A stretch of 64,000 bases of DNA from an uncultured Alphaproteobacteria bacterium. GTDB lineage: Bacteria > Pseudomonadota > Alphaproteobacteria > Micropepsales > Micropepsaceae. The notes under the pieces were generated by a model, which worked only from the letters and a program-made list of their open reading frames with translations, made no database searches and was not told the DNA's origin. Position 1 is the first letter of the stretch. Each line of letters begins with the position of its first letter. The stretch is from assembly GCA_902825865.1 (NCBI GenBank), contig CADECX010000005.1, positions 61,306 through 125,305 on the forward strand, read 5' to 3'. The position numbers and the translations under genes were made by a program. This document shows, one piece after another, positions 32,781-40,697 of the stretch.

Positions 32781-33947
32781 ATGAAATCCAAACAACTCTC
32801 CCGCAGGGGAATGCTCCAGACATCGGCAGGCGCCTTAATGGCCGGGGCGGCCCTGCCCGCTTGGGCGCAGCAGGGGCCGAACGCGCCCTATAACCCCACG
32901 CCCAACAAGCGTCTCGGCCAGCCGCAGGAAGGCCCCGACACCCCCAAGATCACCATCTACATGAACGACATGCTGGACAATGCGGAGGCGATCCGCATCA
33001 AGCAGCTCGGCGTTGACTGGATCGACGCCGCGGGCGTGCCGGAACAGCCCTGGGGCATCGATTACCTGCAGCCCCGGGTCGACGCGCTGAAAAAACACAA
33101 TATGCGCATCGGCATCATGATGATCCGCTGGTCGTACAAGGGCGGTCTTGATCCCGAAATGAACAAGATCGTGCGTGGCCTGCCCGGCCGCGACGAGGAG
33201 ATCGGCAAGATCAAGCAGACCATCGTCAATATGGGAAAGCTGGGCATTCCGGTTTTGGAATGGAATTTCTATACCCATCGCGCCACGGACGCTTATACGA
33301 CCGTGCCGGGCCGCGGCGGCGCCGGCATGCTGGATTTCAATTATGACCGCATGAAGGACCTGCCCCCGCTTCCGGCGGACGGCGCCCCTCAAAATTATGA
33401 AGATACCTGGAAGAACCTGACCTACTTCCTGAAGGAAGTGATCCCGGTGGCGGAAAAGAACAATGTGGTCATGTCCGTGCATGCCAACGATCCGCCGTCG
33501 CCCATGAGCCGCGGCTCGGCCCAGGTGCTGAACAGTTTCTCGGACTGGAAGCGGCTGGTGGAGACGGTGAACTCACCCTCCAACACTTTTACCTGGGACT
33601 GCGGCGTCACCCGCGAACTGGGCGAAGATCCGATCGTGGTGGGCAACTGGCTGGCCTCGCGCAATCGCATCGGCCAGGTGCATTTCCGCAATGTCGTGCT
33701 GCGCAAGCCGCGTCTGGATTACACCGAAGTCTTTCCCGACAATGGCGACAATGACATGTATGAGGTGATGAAGCTGCTGGTGCGCAACAATTACAAGCGG
33801 CTGATCTTTCCGGAGCATCCGCGCGGCCTGGACACCGACAAACTGCTGCCCAGAGAGGCTCAGAGCACCAATTCCGGCTGGGCCTATAATGTGGGCCATT
33901 GCCGGGCCATGCTGCAGATCGCCCTGCGCGAAATTAAGGGCCTGTAA
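32781..33947 (+). CDS. Tat-exported mannonate dehydratase-like TIM-barrel protein
   Basis: A 388-residue protein resembling UxuA and related sugar isomerases/epimerases. It starts with a twin-arginine signal (QLSRRGMLQTSAGALMAG), odd for UxuA, which is cytosolic in enterobacteria. The barrel shows LGIPVLEWNFYTHRATDAY, VVMSVHANDPPSPMSRG, NTFTWDCGVTRELGEDP and IGQVHFRNVVLRKP, with histidines and acidic residues placed like the metal ligands of mannonate dehydratase. It may dehydrate D-mannonate or act on another sugar acid. GGGGA lies before the ATG. A strong terminator follows. Confidence 0.8.
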   Translation: MKSKQLSRRGMLQTSAGALMAGAALPAWAQQGPNAPYNPTPNKRLGQPQEGPDTPKITIYMNDMLDNAEAIRIKQLGVDWIDAAGVPEQPWGIDYLQPRVDALKKHNMRIGIMMIRWSYKGGLDPEMNKIVRGLPGRDEEIGKIKQTIVNMGKLGIPVLEWNFYTHRATDAYTTVPGRGGAGMLDFNYDRMKDLPPLPADGAPQNYEDTWKNLTYFLKEVIPVAEKNNVVMSVHANDPPSPMSRGSAQVLNSFSDWKRLVETVNSPSNTFTWDCGVTRELGEDPIVVGNWLASRNRIGQVHFRNVVLRKPRLDYTEVFPDNGDNDMYEVMKLLVRNNYKRLIFPEHPRGLDTDKLLPREAQSTNSGWAYNVGHCRAMLQIALREIKGL

Positions 33948-33965
33948 TCTGGACAATGCCTGTTA

Positions 33966-34009
33966 AAAACAAAGGCCCCGCATTTCGACGCGGGGCCTTT
34001 TGTTTTTTG
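33966..34009. terminator. Strong bidirectional intrinsic terminator
   Basis: An 11-bp stem (33971-33981 with 33990-34000) around an 8-nt loop, followed by TTGTTTTTT on the plus strand and preceded by an A-rich run (AAAAACAAA) that gives a T-tract on the minus strand. It serves the plus-strand mannonate-dehydratase-like gene and the converging hypothetical gene. Confidence 0.92.
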
Positions 34010-34020
34010 GGGCGGCCGTT

Positions 34021-34311
34021 CTATCTGCCCATCGGCAGTTGCGTCGCTCTCCAAAGCGTCTCCAGGCTGCGCCCTTCCAAACACGTCACAAACACGGTGG
34101 CGTTTGACGCCTTGAACTCCGCTTTCGCCTCCTGGAGCGCCGATGTGACTGCCGCCGCGCGCATCTCGCGTGCATAGGCCATCACGCCATTGCGAAACAC
34201 ATCCCAGCTCTGCGCCCTGTCGTCCCATTGAATGCGATATTCGATGCACCCCAGCGAAACGCGCGGTCTTTCAGCGAAAACCGGCTGGGTCTTGGGCTGG
34301 CTCGCTGGCAT
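34021..34311 (-). CDS. Hypothetical protein
   Basis: A 96-residue protein without recognisable family. The sequence has a beta-hairpin-like stretch (IEYRIQWDDRAQSWDVFRNG) then an Ala/Lys-rich helix (AAAVTSALQEAKAEFKAS) and a beta strand (ATVFVTCLEG), a layout like small DUF2188-type proteins. GGGAA lies 9 nt before the ATG and the gene shares the strong terminator at its 3' end, which supports it being real. Confidence 0.5.
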   Translation of the reverse strand: MPASQPKTQPVFAERPRVSLGCIEYRIQWDDRAQSWDVFRNGVMAYAREMRAAAVTSALQEAKAEFKASNATVFVTCLEGRSLETLWRATQLPMGR

Positions 34312-34447
34312 GTAAATATTCCCAGAAGTGCCTCCAAGCTTAAATCCGCAAAAGTGGCCTGCTCAATCAGGATTGACGGCATTTTATGGTGTTCGGACCG
34401 CAGCGCCGAGGTTTTCGGTCGCACCTCGCGCGGTGAATGCCGATGAA

Positions 34448-34476
34448 ATCGGCACGGTGCGGGTACCTGTGCCGAT
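34448..34476. promoter_or_regulatory. Inverted repeat upstream of the cytochrome/propeller pair
   Basis: ATCGGCAC (34448-34455) and GTGCCGAT (34469-34476) are perfect inverted arms around 13 bp. The repeat ends 28 bp before a consensus TATAAT. It could be an operator or leader hairpin for the plus-strand genes downstream. Confidence 0.4.
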
Positions 34477-34503
34477 AATATAGGCGTTCTCCAATTTGCA
34501 AGG

Positions 34504-34509
34504 TATAAT
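34504..34509 (+). promoter_or_regulatory. Candidate -10 element (TATAAT)
   Basis: A perfect TATAAT at 34504-34509 lies about 70 bp upstream of the cytochrome-like gene. No good -35 hexamer is found at 16-18 bp upstream, so the promoter would need an activator or another sigma contact. Confidence 0.35.
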
Positions 34510-34580
34510 GGGACAATGCCGGCCGGCACCTCGAATCAAGTCGCTCCCACGGTCGTCCATAGCCCATGAAGGAGGCTCAT

Positions 34581-35036
34581 TTGCTTGCACTCCGGTTGTT
34601 AATGGCCGCTCTGGTGGCGGCAAGCACCGCTGTTCCAATCGCCGCCGCCGCGCAGCAGGGCGGCGCGCCAGCGCCGCCGCTCGACTACGCCTTCTTCAAG
34701 ACCTCGGTCCAGCCGATCTTCACGGCCAAGCGCCCGGGACTGGTGCGTTGCATTCAGTGCCACATGCACAACACCAATAGCCGCATGCTGCTGCAGCCGT
34801 TCGCGGCCGGTGCGACCAGCTGGGATGAGGAGCAGTCGCGGAAGAATTTCGAGACGGTCGCGAAGCTGGTTGTTCCAGGCGCGCCGGCCGCCAGCCGGTT
34901 GCTGAGGCACCCGCTCGCACAAAGTGCGGGCGGCGACCCGTTTCACGCCGGCGGCAAACACTGGGATTCGCAAGGCGCGCCGGAATGGCAGATACTTGCC
35001 GCTTGGGTGCGCGGACAGACCAGCGCGTCACGTTAA
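34581..35036 (+). CDS. Secreted protein with CxxCH motif (cytochrome c-like)
   Basis: A 151-residue exported protein. The start is placed at TTG 34581 because AAGGAGG lies 5 nt before it and it opens a clean signal peptide (LALRLLMAALVAASTAVPIAAAA); an ATG at 34566 overlaps that ribosome-binding site. The mature part holds one CIQCH site (in LVRCIQCHMHNTNSRM), a KLVVPGAPAASRLLRHPL segment typical of cytochrome-like domains in planctomycete-type proteins, and EWQILAAWVRGQ at the end. Such domains often accompany secreted propellers, as here with the next gene 32 bp on. Confidence 0.78.
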   Translation: MLALRLLMAALVAASTAVPIAAAAQQGGAPAPPLDYAFFKTSVQPIFTAKRPGLVRCIQCHMHNTNSRMLLQPFAAGATSWDEEQSRKNFETVAKLVVPGAPAASRLLRHPLAQSAGGDPFHAGGKHWDSQGAPEWQILAAWVRGQTSASR

Positions 35037-35068
35037 CGTAGCACCATCGCAGAAGGAGGACTTTCATC

Positions 35069-36097
35069 ATGTGGCACAATCAGAAATTCCGCCGCACCCT
35101 CGCGGCGCCCGTCATGGTGCTGCTCGCCTGGCATCTGACCACAGCGGCGACGTCCGTCCGGATTATCCAGACCAACGCCGCCGGCGATAACGCCCATGTC
35201 ATCGACCCGGTCACCAACAAGGTGGTCGGGACCATCGAGGGGGTCGAGATCGTCCACGGCGTGACCTCGGACGCCAAGCGGATCTACTTGACCAACGAGT
35301 CGCTCTCCACCCTCGACGTGGTCGATGCCAAAAGCTTGAAAGTGACCAAGCGGATCGCGCTGTCCGGCAGGCCGAACAACGTCACCATCACCCAGGACGG
35401 GCGCAAACTCTATGTCGGCATCCGTGAGGAGCCGGGCGCGCTCGACGTCATCGATACCGCGTCGCTCGCCCGCATCAAGACGATTCCCGTCAGCGGATCC
35501 ATTCACAATGTCTATGTGACGCCAGACGGCAAGTTCGCCGTCTCCGGCTCGATTTCCGCCTCGACGATCAGCATTGTCGACATCGCCTCGGACATGATGG
35601 TGCGCAATATCAAGCTGAGCGCCGGCATCCGGCCGATGGTTTTTGACACCAATGCCGACGGCTCGACGCGGAATATCTATGTGCAACTGTCCGGCTATCA
35701 CGGTTTGGCGGTGGTCGATTTTGCCAGCGGCAAGGAAACGCAACGGATCGAACATCCGGCGATTCCAGGCGCGCATGCCCATACCGACGGGCTACAGGGC
35801 GCGCCGGCGCATGGCCTGGGCATACCGGCAGACGGCAAGACGCTGTGGTCCACCAGCAAAGTGTATGGCCACGCCTATGTCTATTCACTGCCCGACCTGA
35901 AGCCGATGGGCAGCGTGTTCGTGGGTCAGCATCCTGAGTGGATCACCTTCACTCCCGACGGCAAATACGCCTATTTCGGCGCGGCGGGCGCAAACATGAC
36001 AGTGGCCGTCGACGTGAAGGCGATGAAGGTGGTTGCGAACATTCCGGTCGGCCAGGTGCCGAAGCGGATCGCGACAGCCGTTCTGCAGACCGAATAG
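35069..36097 (+). CDS. YncE/YVTN-type beta-propeller secreted protein
   Basis: A 342-residue protein with an N-terminal hydrophobic export signal and repeated propeller blades: NAHVIDPVTNKVVGTIEGVE, STLDVVDAKSLKVTKRIALSG, GALDVIDTASLARIKTIPVSG, STISIVDIASDMMVRNIKLSA and VAVDVKAMKVVANIPVGQVP. The phrases VTPDGKFAV and FTPDGKYAYFG mark blade ends. YncE-like proteins bind nucleic acids or surface ligands; function here unknown. AAGGAGG lies 9 nt before the ATG. It probably forms a two-gene operon with the CxxCH protein, perhaps a redox or surface pair. Confidence 0.85.
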   Translation: MWHNQKFRRTLAAPVMVLLAWHLTTAATSVRIIQTNAAGDNAHVIDPVTNKVVGTIEGVEIVHGVTSDAKRIYLTNESLSTLDVVDAKSLKVTKRIALSGRPNNVTITQDGRKLYVGIREEPGALDVIDTASLARIKTIPVSGSIHNVYVTPDGKFAVSGSISASTISIVDIASDMMVRNIKLSAGIRPMVFDTNADGSTRNIYVQLSGYHGLAVVDFASGKETQRIEHPAIPGAHAHTDGLQGAPAHGLGIPADGKTLWSTSKVYGHAYVYSLPDLKPMGSVFVGQHPEWITFTPDGKYAYFGAAGANMTVAVDVKAMKVVANIPVGQVPKRIATAVLQTE

Positions 36098-36250
36098 ACC
36101 GCACGCGGCGGCAGCCTCGCCGTGCCAGCCCGAGGACGCACGGCACCAGGCTGCCGCCAGCCGCCATGGGCGGCCTTGTCGTTATTTTTGCGCCATCGTC
36201 GGGCCGTTGATCGAGTTTGATACGCGAAGCTTGAAATTGGGATCTGAACC

Positions 36251-36904
36251 ATGCGGAAGGCATCGGAATTCTGGAGTTTCTTCGACGGCGAGGTTGCGCC
36301 AAGGCTCGCTTTGCGTGCGAACACATTCCGGAAAATGTTTGAGCATCTGGATCGGCTGGATACGCCAATCAATATTATTGAAACAGGTTGCGCCCGGTTC
36401 AAAGATGATTGGACCGACGGTCAGAGCACAATGTTATTTGACAAGTATATTCACCATCATGCGGCAGAGTCGAAGCTCTATTCCGTCGATATAAATAAGG
36501 CGGCGACGGATTACGCCAGGACATTTATCGGGCCGAAGACCATTCTCACGACCGATGATAGCGTAAAGTATCTCGCCAAATTGACGGCCGATTTCCTGGC
36601 CAACGGCCGGACCGCCGACTTGGTGTATTTGGATGCACACGATTTGGACTGGCACTATTGGTATCCATCAGCCGCTCATCATTTGATGGAGCTGTGTGCG
36701 GTATCGCGTATTTTGAGAAAAGATACCTTGGTCGTCGTCGATGACTGTGCGCATTCCGCCAGCTTCGTGCGAACCAACAACAACATCAATTTCATAACGC
36801 CGCCCATTATTGGAGGCAAAGGCCGCTTGGTGGCGGAATTTGCAGCCAGAATCGGCGCGAAGGTGGAGTTCTCCGAATACCAAGCCGGGTGGTCCGGATT
36901 CTGA
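36251..36904 (+). CDS. Class I SAM-dependent methyltransferase-like protein
   Basis: A 217-residue protein. INIIETGCARFKDDW looks like motif I of a Rossmann-type methyltransferase, KLYSVDINKAATDYAR like the acidic strand that binds the adenosine ribose, and TADLVYLDAHDLDW and DTLVVVDDCAHS like the later strands. Similar proteins occur in sugar and surface polysaccharide loci, but acceptor and product are unknown. Its base composition is noticeably less GC-rich than neighbouring genes, suggesting recent acquisition. The ribosome-binding site is weak. Confidence 0.65.
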   Translation: MRKASEFWSFFDGEVAPRLALRANTFRKMFEHLDRLDTPINIIETGCARFKDDWTDGQSTMLFDKYIHHHAAESKLYSVDINKAATDYARTFIGPKTILTTDDSVKYLAKLTADFLANGRTADLVYLDAHDLDWHYWYPSAAHHLMELCAVSRILRKDTLVVVDDCAHSASFVRTNNNINFITPPIIGGKGRLVAEFAARIGAKVEFSEYQAGWSGF

Positions 36905-36911
36905 TGCGGGC

Positions 36912-37025
36912 CGCGCGGGCGAGCTTGGCATTCCTGCGCGCCGCCTTGCAGTTTCCTGCTGGGCCTATGTTTTCGCCTGCCGAGCCCGCCCTCAAGTCGC
37001 TGTCGCGCGGGCGGGCTTGGCATTC
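36912..37025. repeat. Direct and inverted short repeats beside tRNA-Leu
   Basis: A 22-bp unit (36912-36933) recurs at 37004-37025 with one mismatch; the core is GGGCGrGCTTGGCATTC. A third, inverted relative lies between them at about 36979-36998. The spacing and mixed orientation resemble a small REP/BIME-like element. It fills most of the gap between the methyltransferase-like gene and the tRNA. Confidence 0.55.
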
Positions 37026-37059
37026 GTTATCGCGCGCCCCTAGCGCGCGATAACGAATG
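37021..37059. repeat. Perfect 17-bp inverted repeat touching the tRNA 3' end
   Basis: The arms 37021-37037 and 37043-37059 are exact reverse complements with a 5-nt loop (CCCTA). The right arm includes two bases of the encoded CCA end of tRNA-Leu. As a transcript from the minus strand it would fold into a very stable hairpin directly after the tRNA, but no T-run follows. It may be a terminator-like or processing signal, or part of an attachment or repeat element. Confidence 0.75.
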
Positions 37060-37141
37060 GTGCGGTCAAGAAGACTCGAACTTCCACGGGTTGCCCCACT
37101 AGCACCTCAAGCTAGCGCGTCTACCGTTCCGCCATGACCGC
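37058..37141 (-). tRNA. tRNA-Leu (anticodon GAG)
   Basis: The minus strand gives an 84-nt tRNA with encoded CCA. The 7-bp acceptor stem is GCGGTCA with TGACCGC; the anticodon stem CTAGC/GCTAG encloses loop TTGAGGT, so the anticodon is GAG (reads CUC and CUU). A long variable arm (GTGGGGCAACCCGT) and GTTCGAGTC T-loop confirm a class-II leucine tRNA. Its 3' end faces the accessory segment at 34-37 kb. Confidence 0.95.
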
Positions 37142-37322
37142 ACAGTCCTGGGAAAAATCCCGGTAGGACGGGGGGTTTAGCAAGCGGGCCCGGTCAGGGC
37201 AAGTCATGCCAAATCACACCCAAAATGGCGGTTTACCCGCCGCGAACCGCCCCCGCCGGGATAGCCAACATGCGTCCCTGTGGGAGCACAGCCGGTGCGC
37301 TTTGGCCTAGCGTAACCATCCC

Positions 37323-37946
37323 ATGTCGCTGGAAACCTTCACCGCCGCCCTGATTTTTACCCTGGCCATGAGCCTGACGCCCGGGCCCAACAATGTGATG
37401 CTGGCATCCTCCGGCTCCCGCTTTGGAATCCGGCGCACCCTGCCCCACATGGCCGGAATCACATTGGGTTTTCCCGTGATGCTGTTCCTGGTCGGCACCG
37501 GGCTGGCCTCGGTGCTGGTCGCGTCCGCGCCGCTGCAACTGGGCAAGAAGCTGGTGAGCTGCGTTTATCTTCTCTGGCTGGCGTTCCAAATCGCCCGTTC
37601 CACCACCGCAGGCGGCGATACGGAACGGGGCAAGCCGATGTCTTTCCTGCAGGCGGCGGCCTTTCAATGGATCAATCCCAAGGCCTGGCTGATGGCGGTG
37701 GGCGCCATCTCCGCTTACACCGCCGGCCGCGGCAGCGAACTTTACATCCAGGTGACGATCGTCACCCTGATCACGCTTGTGGTGAGCATATTTTCCACCT
37801 TCACCTGGGCGGCGTTCGGCGCCGCGATCCGGCAATGGCTTCGCAGCCCCACCGCCTTGCGCCTGTTCAATGCCGCGATGGCGCTGGCGCTGCTGATCTC
37901 AACCGCGCCGATCCTGCTGGAAATCTGGGAAGGCCTGAAAGCCTAG
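37323..37946 (+). CDS. LysE family amino-acid exporter
   Basis: A 207-residue inner-membrane protein with six hydrophobic helices. The family signature SLTPGPNNVMLASSGSRFG follows the first helix, and FQWINPKAWLMAVGAIS lies in the middle. LysE/RhtB proteins export amino acids or homoserine lactones; the substrate cannot be assigned. The stop overlaps the stop of the converging cysH gene by 4 bp. Confidence 0.92.
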   Translation: MSLETFTAALIFTLAMSLTPGPNNVMLASSGSRFGIRRTLPHMAGITLGFPVMLFLVGTGLASVLVASAPLQLGKKLVSCVYLLWLAFQIARSTTAGGDTERGKPMSFLQAAAFQWINPKAWLMAVGAISAYTAGRGSELYIQVTIVTLITLVVSIFSTFTWAAFGAAIRQWLRSPTALRLFNAAMALALLISTAPILLEIWEGLKA

Positions 37947-38722
37947 ATACCGCCGCCGTCGGTCAGGTGGATCCCGCACTCATCCTTATCGAGTCCCGAC
38001 CAACGTCCGGCGCGATAATCCTCGCCCGCCTGCACCCGCCGGGTGCATGGCATGCAGCCGATCGAGGGGTAGCCGTCTTCCACCAAGGGATGGGCGGGCA
38101 GATTGTTGCGTTCGGCAAAGGCTTCCAGCTGCTGCAGGTCCCATTGCCACAGCGGATTGAAGCGATAGCGGCCGTCAGAATATTCCACCGGCAGCATGTC
38201 GGCGCGCTCGCGGGTCTGGAAACGCTTGCGCCCGGTTATCTGTGCCTTGAACGGCGCCAGCGCCGTTTTGAGCGGAATGGTCTTGCGGAAATCGCAGCAG
38301 GAATCGGTATCGCGCGACCACAAGGTGCCGTCGGGATCGTTCTTCTGGCGGGCCTCCAGGCTGGGCGCCAGCGAGCGCACATCGCCCAGGCCCAGCACGT
38401 CCTGCAGCCGGTCGCGATAGCGCAAGGTTTCGCCGAACAGCTTGCCGGTGTTGAGAAACAGGATCGGCGTGTTGGGATCGATATCGGCCACCAGCTTCAG
38501 CAGCACAGCCGATTCCGCGCCGAAAGAAGACACAACCGCGGTCTTGCCGGCGAATTCACCGGTCAGCGCCATTTCCAGAATACCGTGCGCATCGCGGCCC
38601 ACCGCTCTGTCCTGCAATTCTTTCAGATGCGCGGCCACGGCGCTATCGGGCGCGCCGGGACGCGGAGCGATGCCGCGCTTGGTGTCGATGACGGTGACGT
38701 TGCCAGTTGAAGTGGGGCTCAT
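37943..38722 (-). CDS. cysH: Assimilatory APS/PAPS reductase
   Basis: A 259-residue enzyme that reduces adenylyl sulfate to sulfite with thioredoxin. It has the PP-loop-like SSFGAESAVLLKL (65-77), the cluster cysteines Cys142-Cys143 (SCCDFRK) and Cys223/Cys226 (GCMPCTR), and the catalytic Cys249 (DECGIHL). The two cysteine pairs bind [4Fe-4S] and indicate the APS-reducing type. The ATG at 38722 overlaps the end of the siroheme synthase-like gene by 4 bp, so the two are coupled; siroheme is the cofactor of the sulfite reductase that acts next. cysI is not in the window. Confidence 0.93.
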   Translation of the reverse strand: MSPTSTGNVTVIDTKRGIAPRPGAPDSAVAAHLKELQDRAVGRDAHGILEMALTGEFAGKTAVVSSFGAESAVLLKLVADIDPNTPILFLNTGKLFGETLRYRDRLQDVLGLGDVRSLAPSLEARQKNDPDGTLWSRDTDSCCDFRKTIPLKTALAPFKAQITGRKRFQTRERADMLPVEYSDGRYRFNPLWQWDLQQLEAFAERNNLPAHPLVEDGYPSIGCMPCTRRVQAGEDYRAGRWSGLDKDECGIHLTDGGGI

Positions 38723-39222
38723 AGCCAACCCATCCGTGCGATCAAAGCCCGCACATTGTGGGAAACTTCGCGGGGCGACAGGCCTTGGGAACGCCATTTG
38801 GCGCGGGCAAGGCCCAGTTCCTTCAAGCGCTCCGTCCATTCCGGGCCGAACTGATCGGCCAGGCTTTCGCGCAGGGCGCGCGCCAGGCCTGGTACCTGCC
38901 CACCGGTCGAAGCGGTCAGCAGCAATTCGCCCCGGCGCACCACGGCGGGAACATGGAAATCGCACAAGGGCAGCACGTCCTCGACATTGACCAGCACCCC
39001 CAGCGCCCGGGCGCGGGTGGCAAGCTCCCTCGCCTCGCTTTCCGGCAGGCCGGCGACGAACAGAATCTGCAAAGAGGCCAAAATCGCGTCGCTGACCGCA
39101 TCCGGCAGCAGCCTGGCTTCGACTCCCGCTTCGGCCAGCAAGGCTGCCCTGCGGTCGCGCTCCGCCCCCCGGCCTGCCAGGCCGGCCCTCAGATTGACGG
39201 GGTTCAGGACAAGGGGAAGCAT
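38719..39222 (-). CDS. Siroheme synthase dehydrogenase/ferrochelatase domain (Met8/CysG-N like)
   Basis: A 167-residue protein corresponding to the precorrin-2 dehydrogenase half of CysG. The start MLPLVLNPVNLRAGLAGRG keeps the GxG of the NAD motif though its surroundings are Arg-rich and unusual, and LVNVEDVLPLCDFHVPAVVRRGELLLTASTGG contains the conserved Asp, Cys-Asp-Phe and STGG. It is about 30-40 residues shorter than typical family members. It would convert precorrin-2 to siroheme for sulfite reduction; the companion methyltransferase CobA is not in the window. Coupled to cysH. Confidence 0.8.
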   Translation of the reverse strand: MLPLVLNPVNLRAGLAGRGAERDRRAALLAEAGVEARLLPDAVSDAILASLQILFVAGLPESEARELATRARALGVLVNVEDVLPLCDFHVPAVVRRGELLLTASTGGQVPGLARALRESLADQFGPEWTERLKELGLARAKWRSQGLSPREVSHNVRALIARMGWL

Positions 39223-39289
39223 TGGACCCTCTCAGGCCATGAGAGGTAGGCCCGCAGGGTATAAAATGCAAGAATTAGGTGGGGAATAT

Positions 39290-39295
39290 ATTATA
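39290..39295 (-). promoter_or_regulatory. Candidate -10 element in an AT-rich patch
   Basis: The stretch 39269-39320 is strikingly AT-rich for this genome. On the minus strand it holds a perfect TATAAT (complement of 39290-39295), about 70 bp upstream of the siroheme synthase-like ATG. No matching -35 was found at standard spacing. Confidence 0.35.
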
Positions 39296-39306
39296 ATACA
39301 GTAAAT

Positions 39307-39549
39307 CTATGTATTATCATACCCCTTCAGCAGGTCGACCACGGAAACGGCGATCTTTTCCCCCTGAATCTGGATTTCGCCCCGGGCCACCGGCTTGTCA
39401 TTGGCCAGGATGGTCACGGGATCGTCCTGATGGCTGTCCAGTTCGATCACGGCGCCGCGGCCCATGCGCAGCAGCTGGTGCATCGGGATCACCGAGCGGC
39501 CCAACACCACCGAGATCTCGACTTTGACATTATCGACATTGGAAGCCAT
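39307..39549 (-). CDS. fliN: FliN-like flagellar motor switch protein
   Basis: An 80-residue SpoA/FliN domain: [29 protein letters not shown], then [24 protein letters not shown]. FliN forms the bottom of the C-ring and binds FliM and FliH. Only the C-terminal domain is present, without the variable N-terminal extension of longer FliN proteins. It is isolated: no other flagellar gene lies in the window. The ATG at 39549 was chosen because it starts the domain; it is divergent from lipB. Confidence 0.85.
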   Translation of the reverse strand: MASNVDNVKVEISVVLGRSVIPMHQLLRMGRGAVIELDSHQDDPVTILANDKPVARGEIQIQGEKIAVSVVDLLKGYDNT

Positions 39550-39584
39550 GGAATGCGCCTTACATTTGCGGTGAGACGGCAAGG

Positions 39585-40292
39585 GTGCCGCAACATGGTT
39601 TCGGAAAGCTTAATTTGGCCGCCCCCACTTCCGCTCTGAACGCCGAAAATCACACCGAAAGCCGAGGGCCGCGTCCCGTGGAATGGAAAATCAGCGACCG
39701 GCCGGTTTCCTATCCTGAAGCCTTGGCCCAGATGGAGGCGCGCGCCGCGGCGATTGCAGAAGGCGCAGCCGGCGAACAAATCTGGCTCTTGGAGCATCCG
39801 GCGATCTACACCGCCGGCACCAGCGCCAAGGATGCCGACCTTATCGAAGCGCGCTTTCCGGTCTACCGCACCGGCCGGGGCGGCCAGTTCACCTATCACG
39901 GCCCGGGCCAGCGTGTGGGCTATGCCATGCTGGACCTCAAGACGCGCAAGCCGGATGTGCGCGCCTATGTGCGCGATCTGGAGCAATGGCTGATCGACAC
40001 CCTGGCGCAGTTCAATGTCAAAGGCGAAAGACGCGAGGGCCGGGTTGGAATCTGGGTGCAGCGGGGGCTTCGAGAAGACAAGATCGCCGCGCTGGGCGTC
40101 CGCATAAAACGCTGGGTCACCCTGCATGGCGTGGCGCTGAATGTGGAGCCGGACCTGACGCATTTCTCCGGCATCGTCCCTTGCGGAGTAACCGCGCATG
40201 GGGTTACCAGTTTGGCCGATCTGGGGATCGCCGTGTCCATGGCGGACGTGGATGTGGCGCTGAAACAAAGCTTCAAAAAGGTTTTTGGCTAA
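39585..40292 (+). CDS. lipB: Octanoyl-[acyl carrier protein]:protein transferase
   Basis: A 235-residue LipB that attaches octanoate from ACP to lipoyl domains. Seen are [36 protein letters not shown], the lysine motif [13 protein letters not shown] and the nucleophile Cys in [16 protein letters not shown]. The GTG at 39585 gives about 30 residues before the core; later GTG or TTG codons near 39610-39680 are possible starts, so the N-terminus is uncertain. LipA is not adjacent. Confidence 0.92.
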   Translation: MPQHGFGKLNLAAPTSALNAENHTESRGPRPVEWKISDRPVSYPEALAQMEARAAAIAEGAAGEQIWLLEHPAIYTAGTSAKDADLIEARFPVYRTGRGGQFTYHGPGQRVGYAMLDLKTRKPDVRAYVRDLEQWLIDTLAQFNVKGERREGRVGIWVQRGLREDKIAALGVRIKRWVTLHGVALNVEPDLTHFSGIVPCGVTAHGVTSLADLGIAVSMADVDVALKQSFKKVFG

Positions 40293-40307
40293 AAGGGGAG
40301 AATTGCT

Positions 40308-40697
40308 ATGCCGCGCGTATCTGCCGCTTTTTTTGCACTGGGTGTCGTCTGTCTGTTCATTGGCATGCTTATGGGCGCGGAAATGGGCAAGTCCGAGGAC
40401 TTCACCCTGATGCCCGTCCATGCCCATCTCAATCTTCTGGGCTGGGTGACCATGGCGCTCTACGGCATTTTCTATGCCCTCACCCATGCCAGCCTGAAAC
40501 CCAAATTGGCCTGGATCAATTTCTGGCTGGCCGCCTTGGGTGTGGCGCTGATGATCCCGTCCCTGGCGCTGTATCTGCCCGCGCGCGATACCAAATTCGT
40601 GCCCGGCATTCTGGCGGGCGAAGCCGCCACGATCTTGAGCCTGCTGGTGTTCGCCATTTCGGTCTATCGCGAGCTGGTGCGGCCGCGTTTGGCCTGA
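40308..40697 (+). CDS. Four-helix membrane protein, heme-copper oxidase subunit I-like
   Basis: A 129-residue protein with four hydrophobic helices. The motif MPVHAHLNLLGWVTMALYGIFY resembles the helix of cytochrome oxidase subunit I/NorB-like proteins that contains histidine ligands, and it is shared by a family of small membrane proteins of unknown role. It probably binds heme or acts near respiratory enzymes, but this is inference. Its stop shares bases with the ATG of the next small gene (TGATG). Confidence 0.65.
   Translation: MPRVSAAFFALGVVCLFIGMLMGAEMGKSEDFTLMPVHAHLNLLGWVTMALYGIFYALTHASLKPKLAWINFWLAALGVALMIPSLALYLPARDTKFVPGILAGEAATILSLLVFAISVYRELVRPRLA

Noticed and set aside
39223..39306. 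Riboswitch upstream of the siroheme/cysH pair
   Set aside because: The region is short and AT-rich, with no recognisable SAM or cobalamin riboswitch core.
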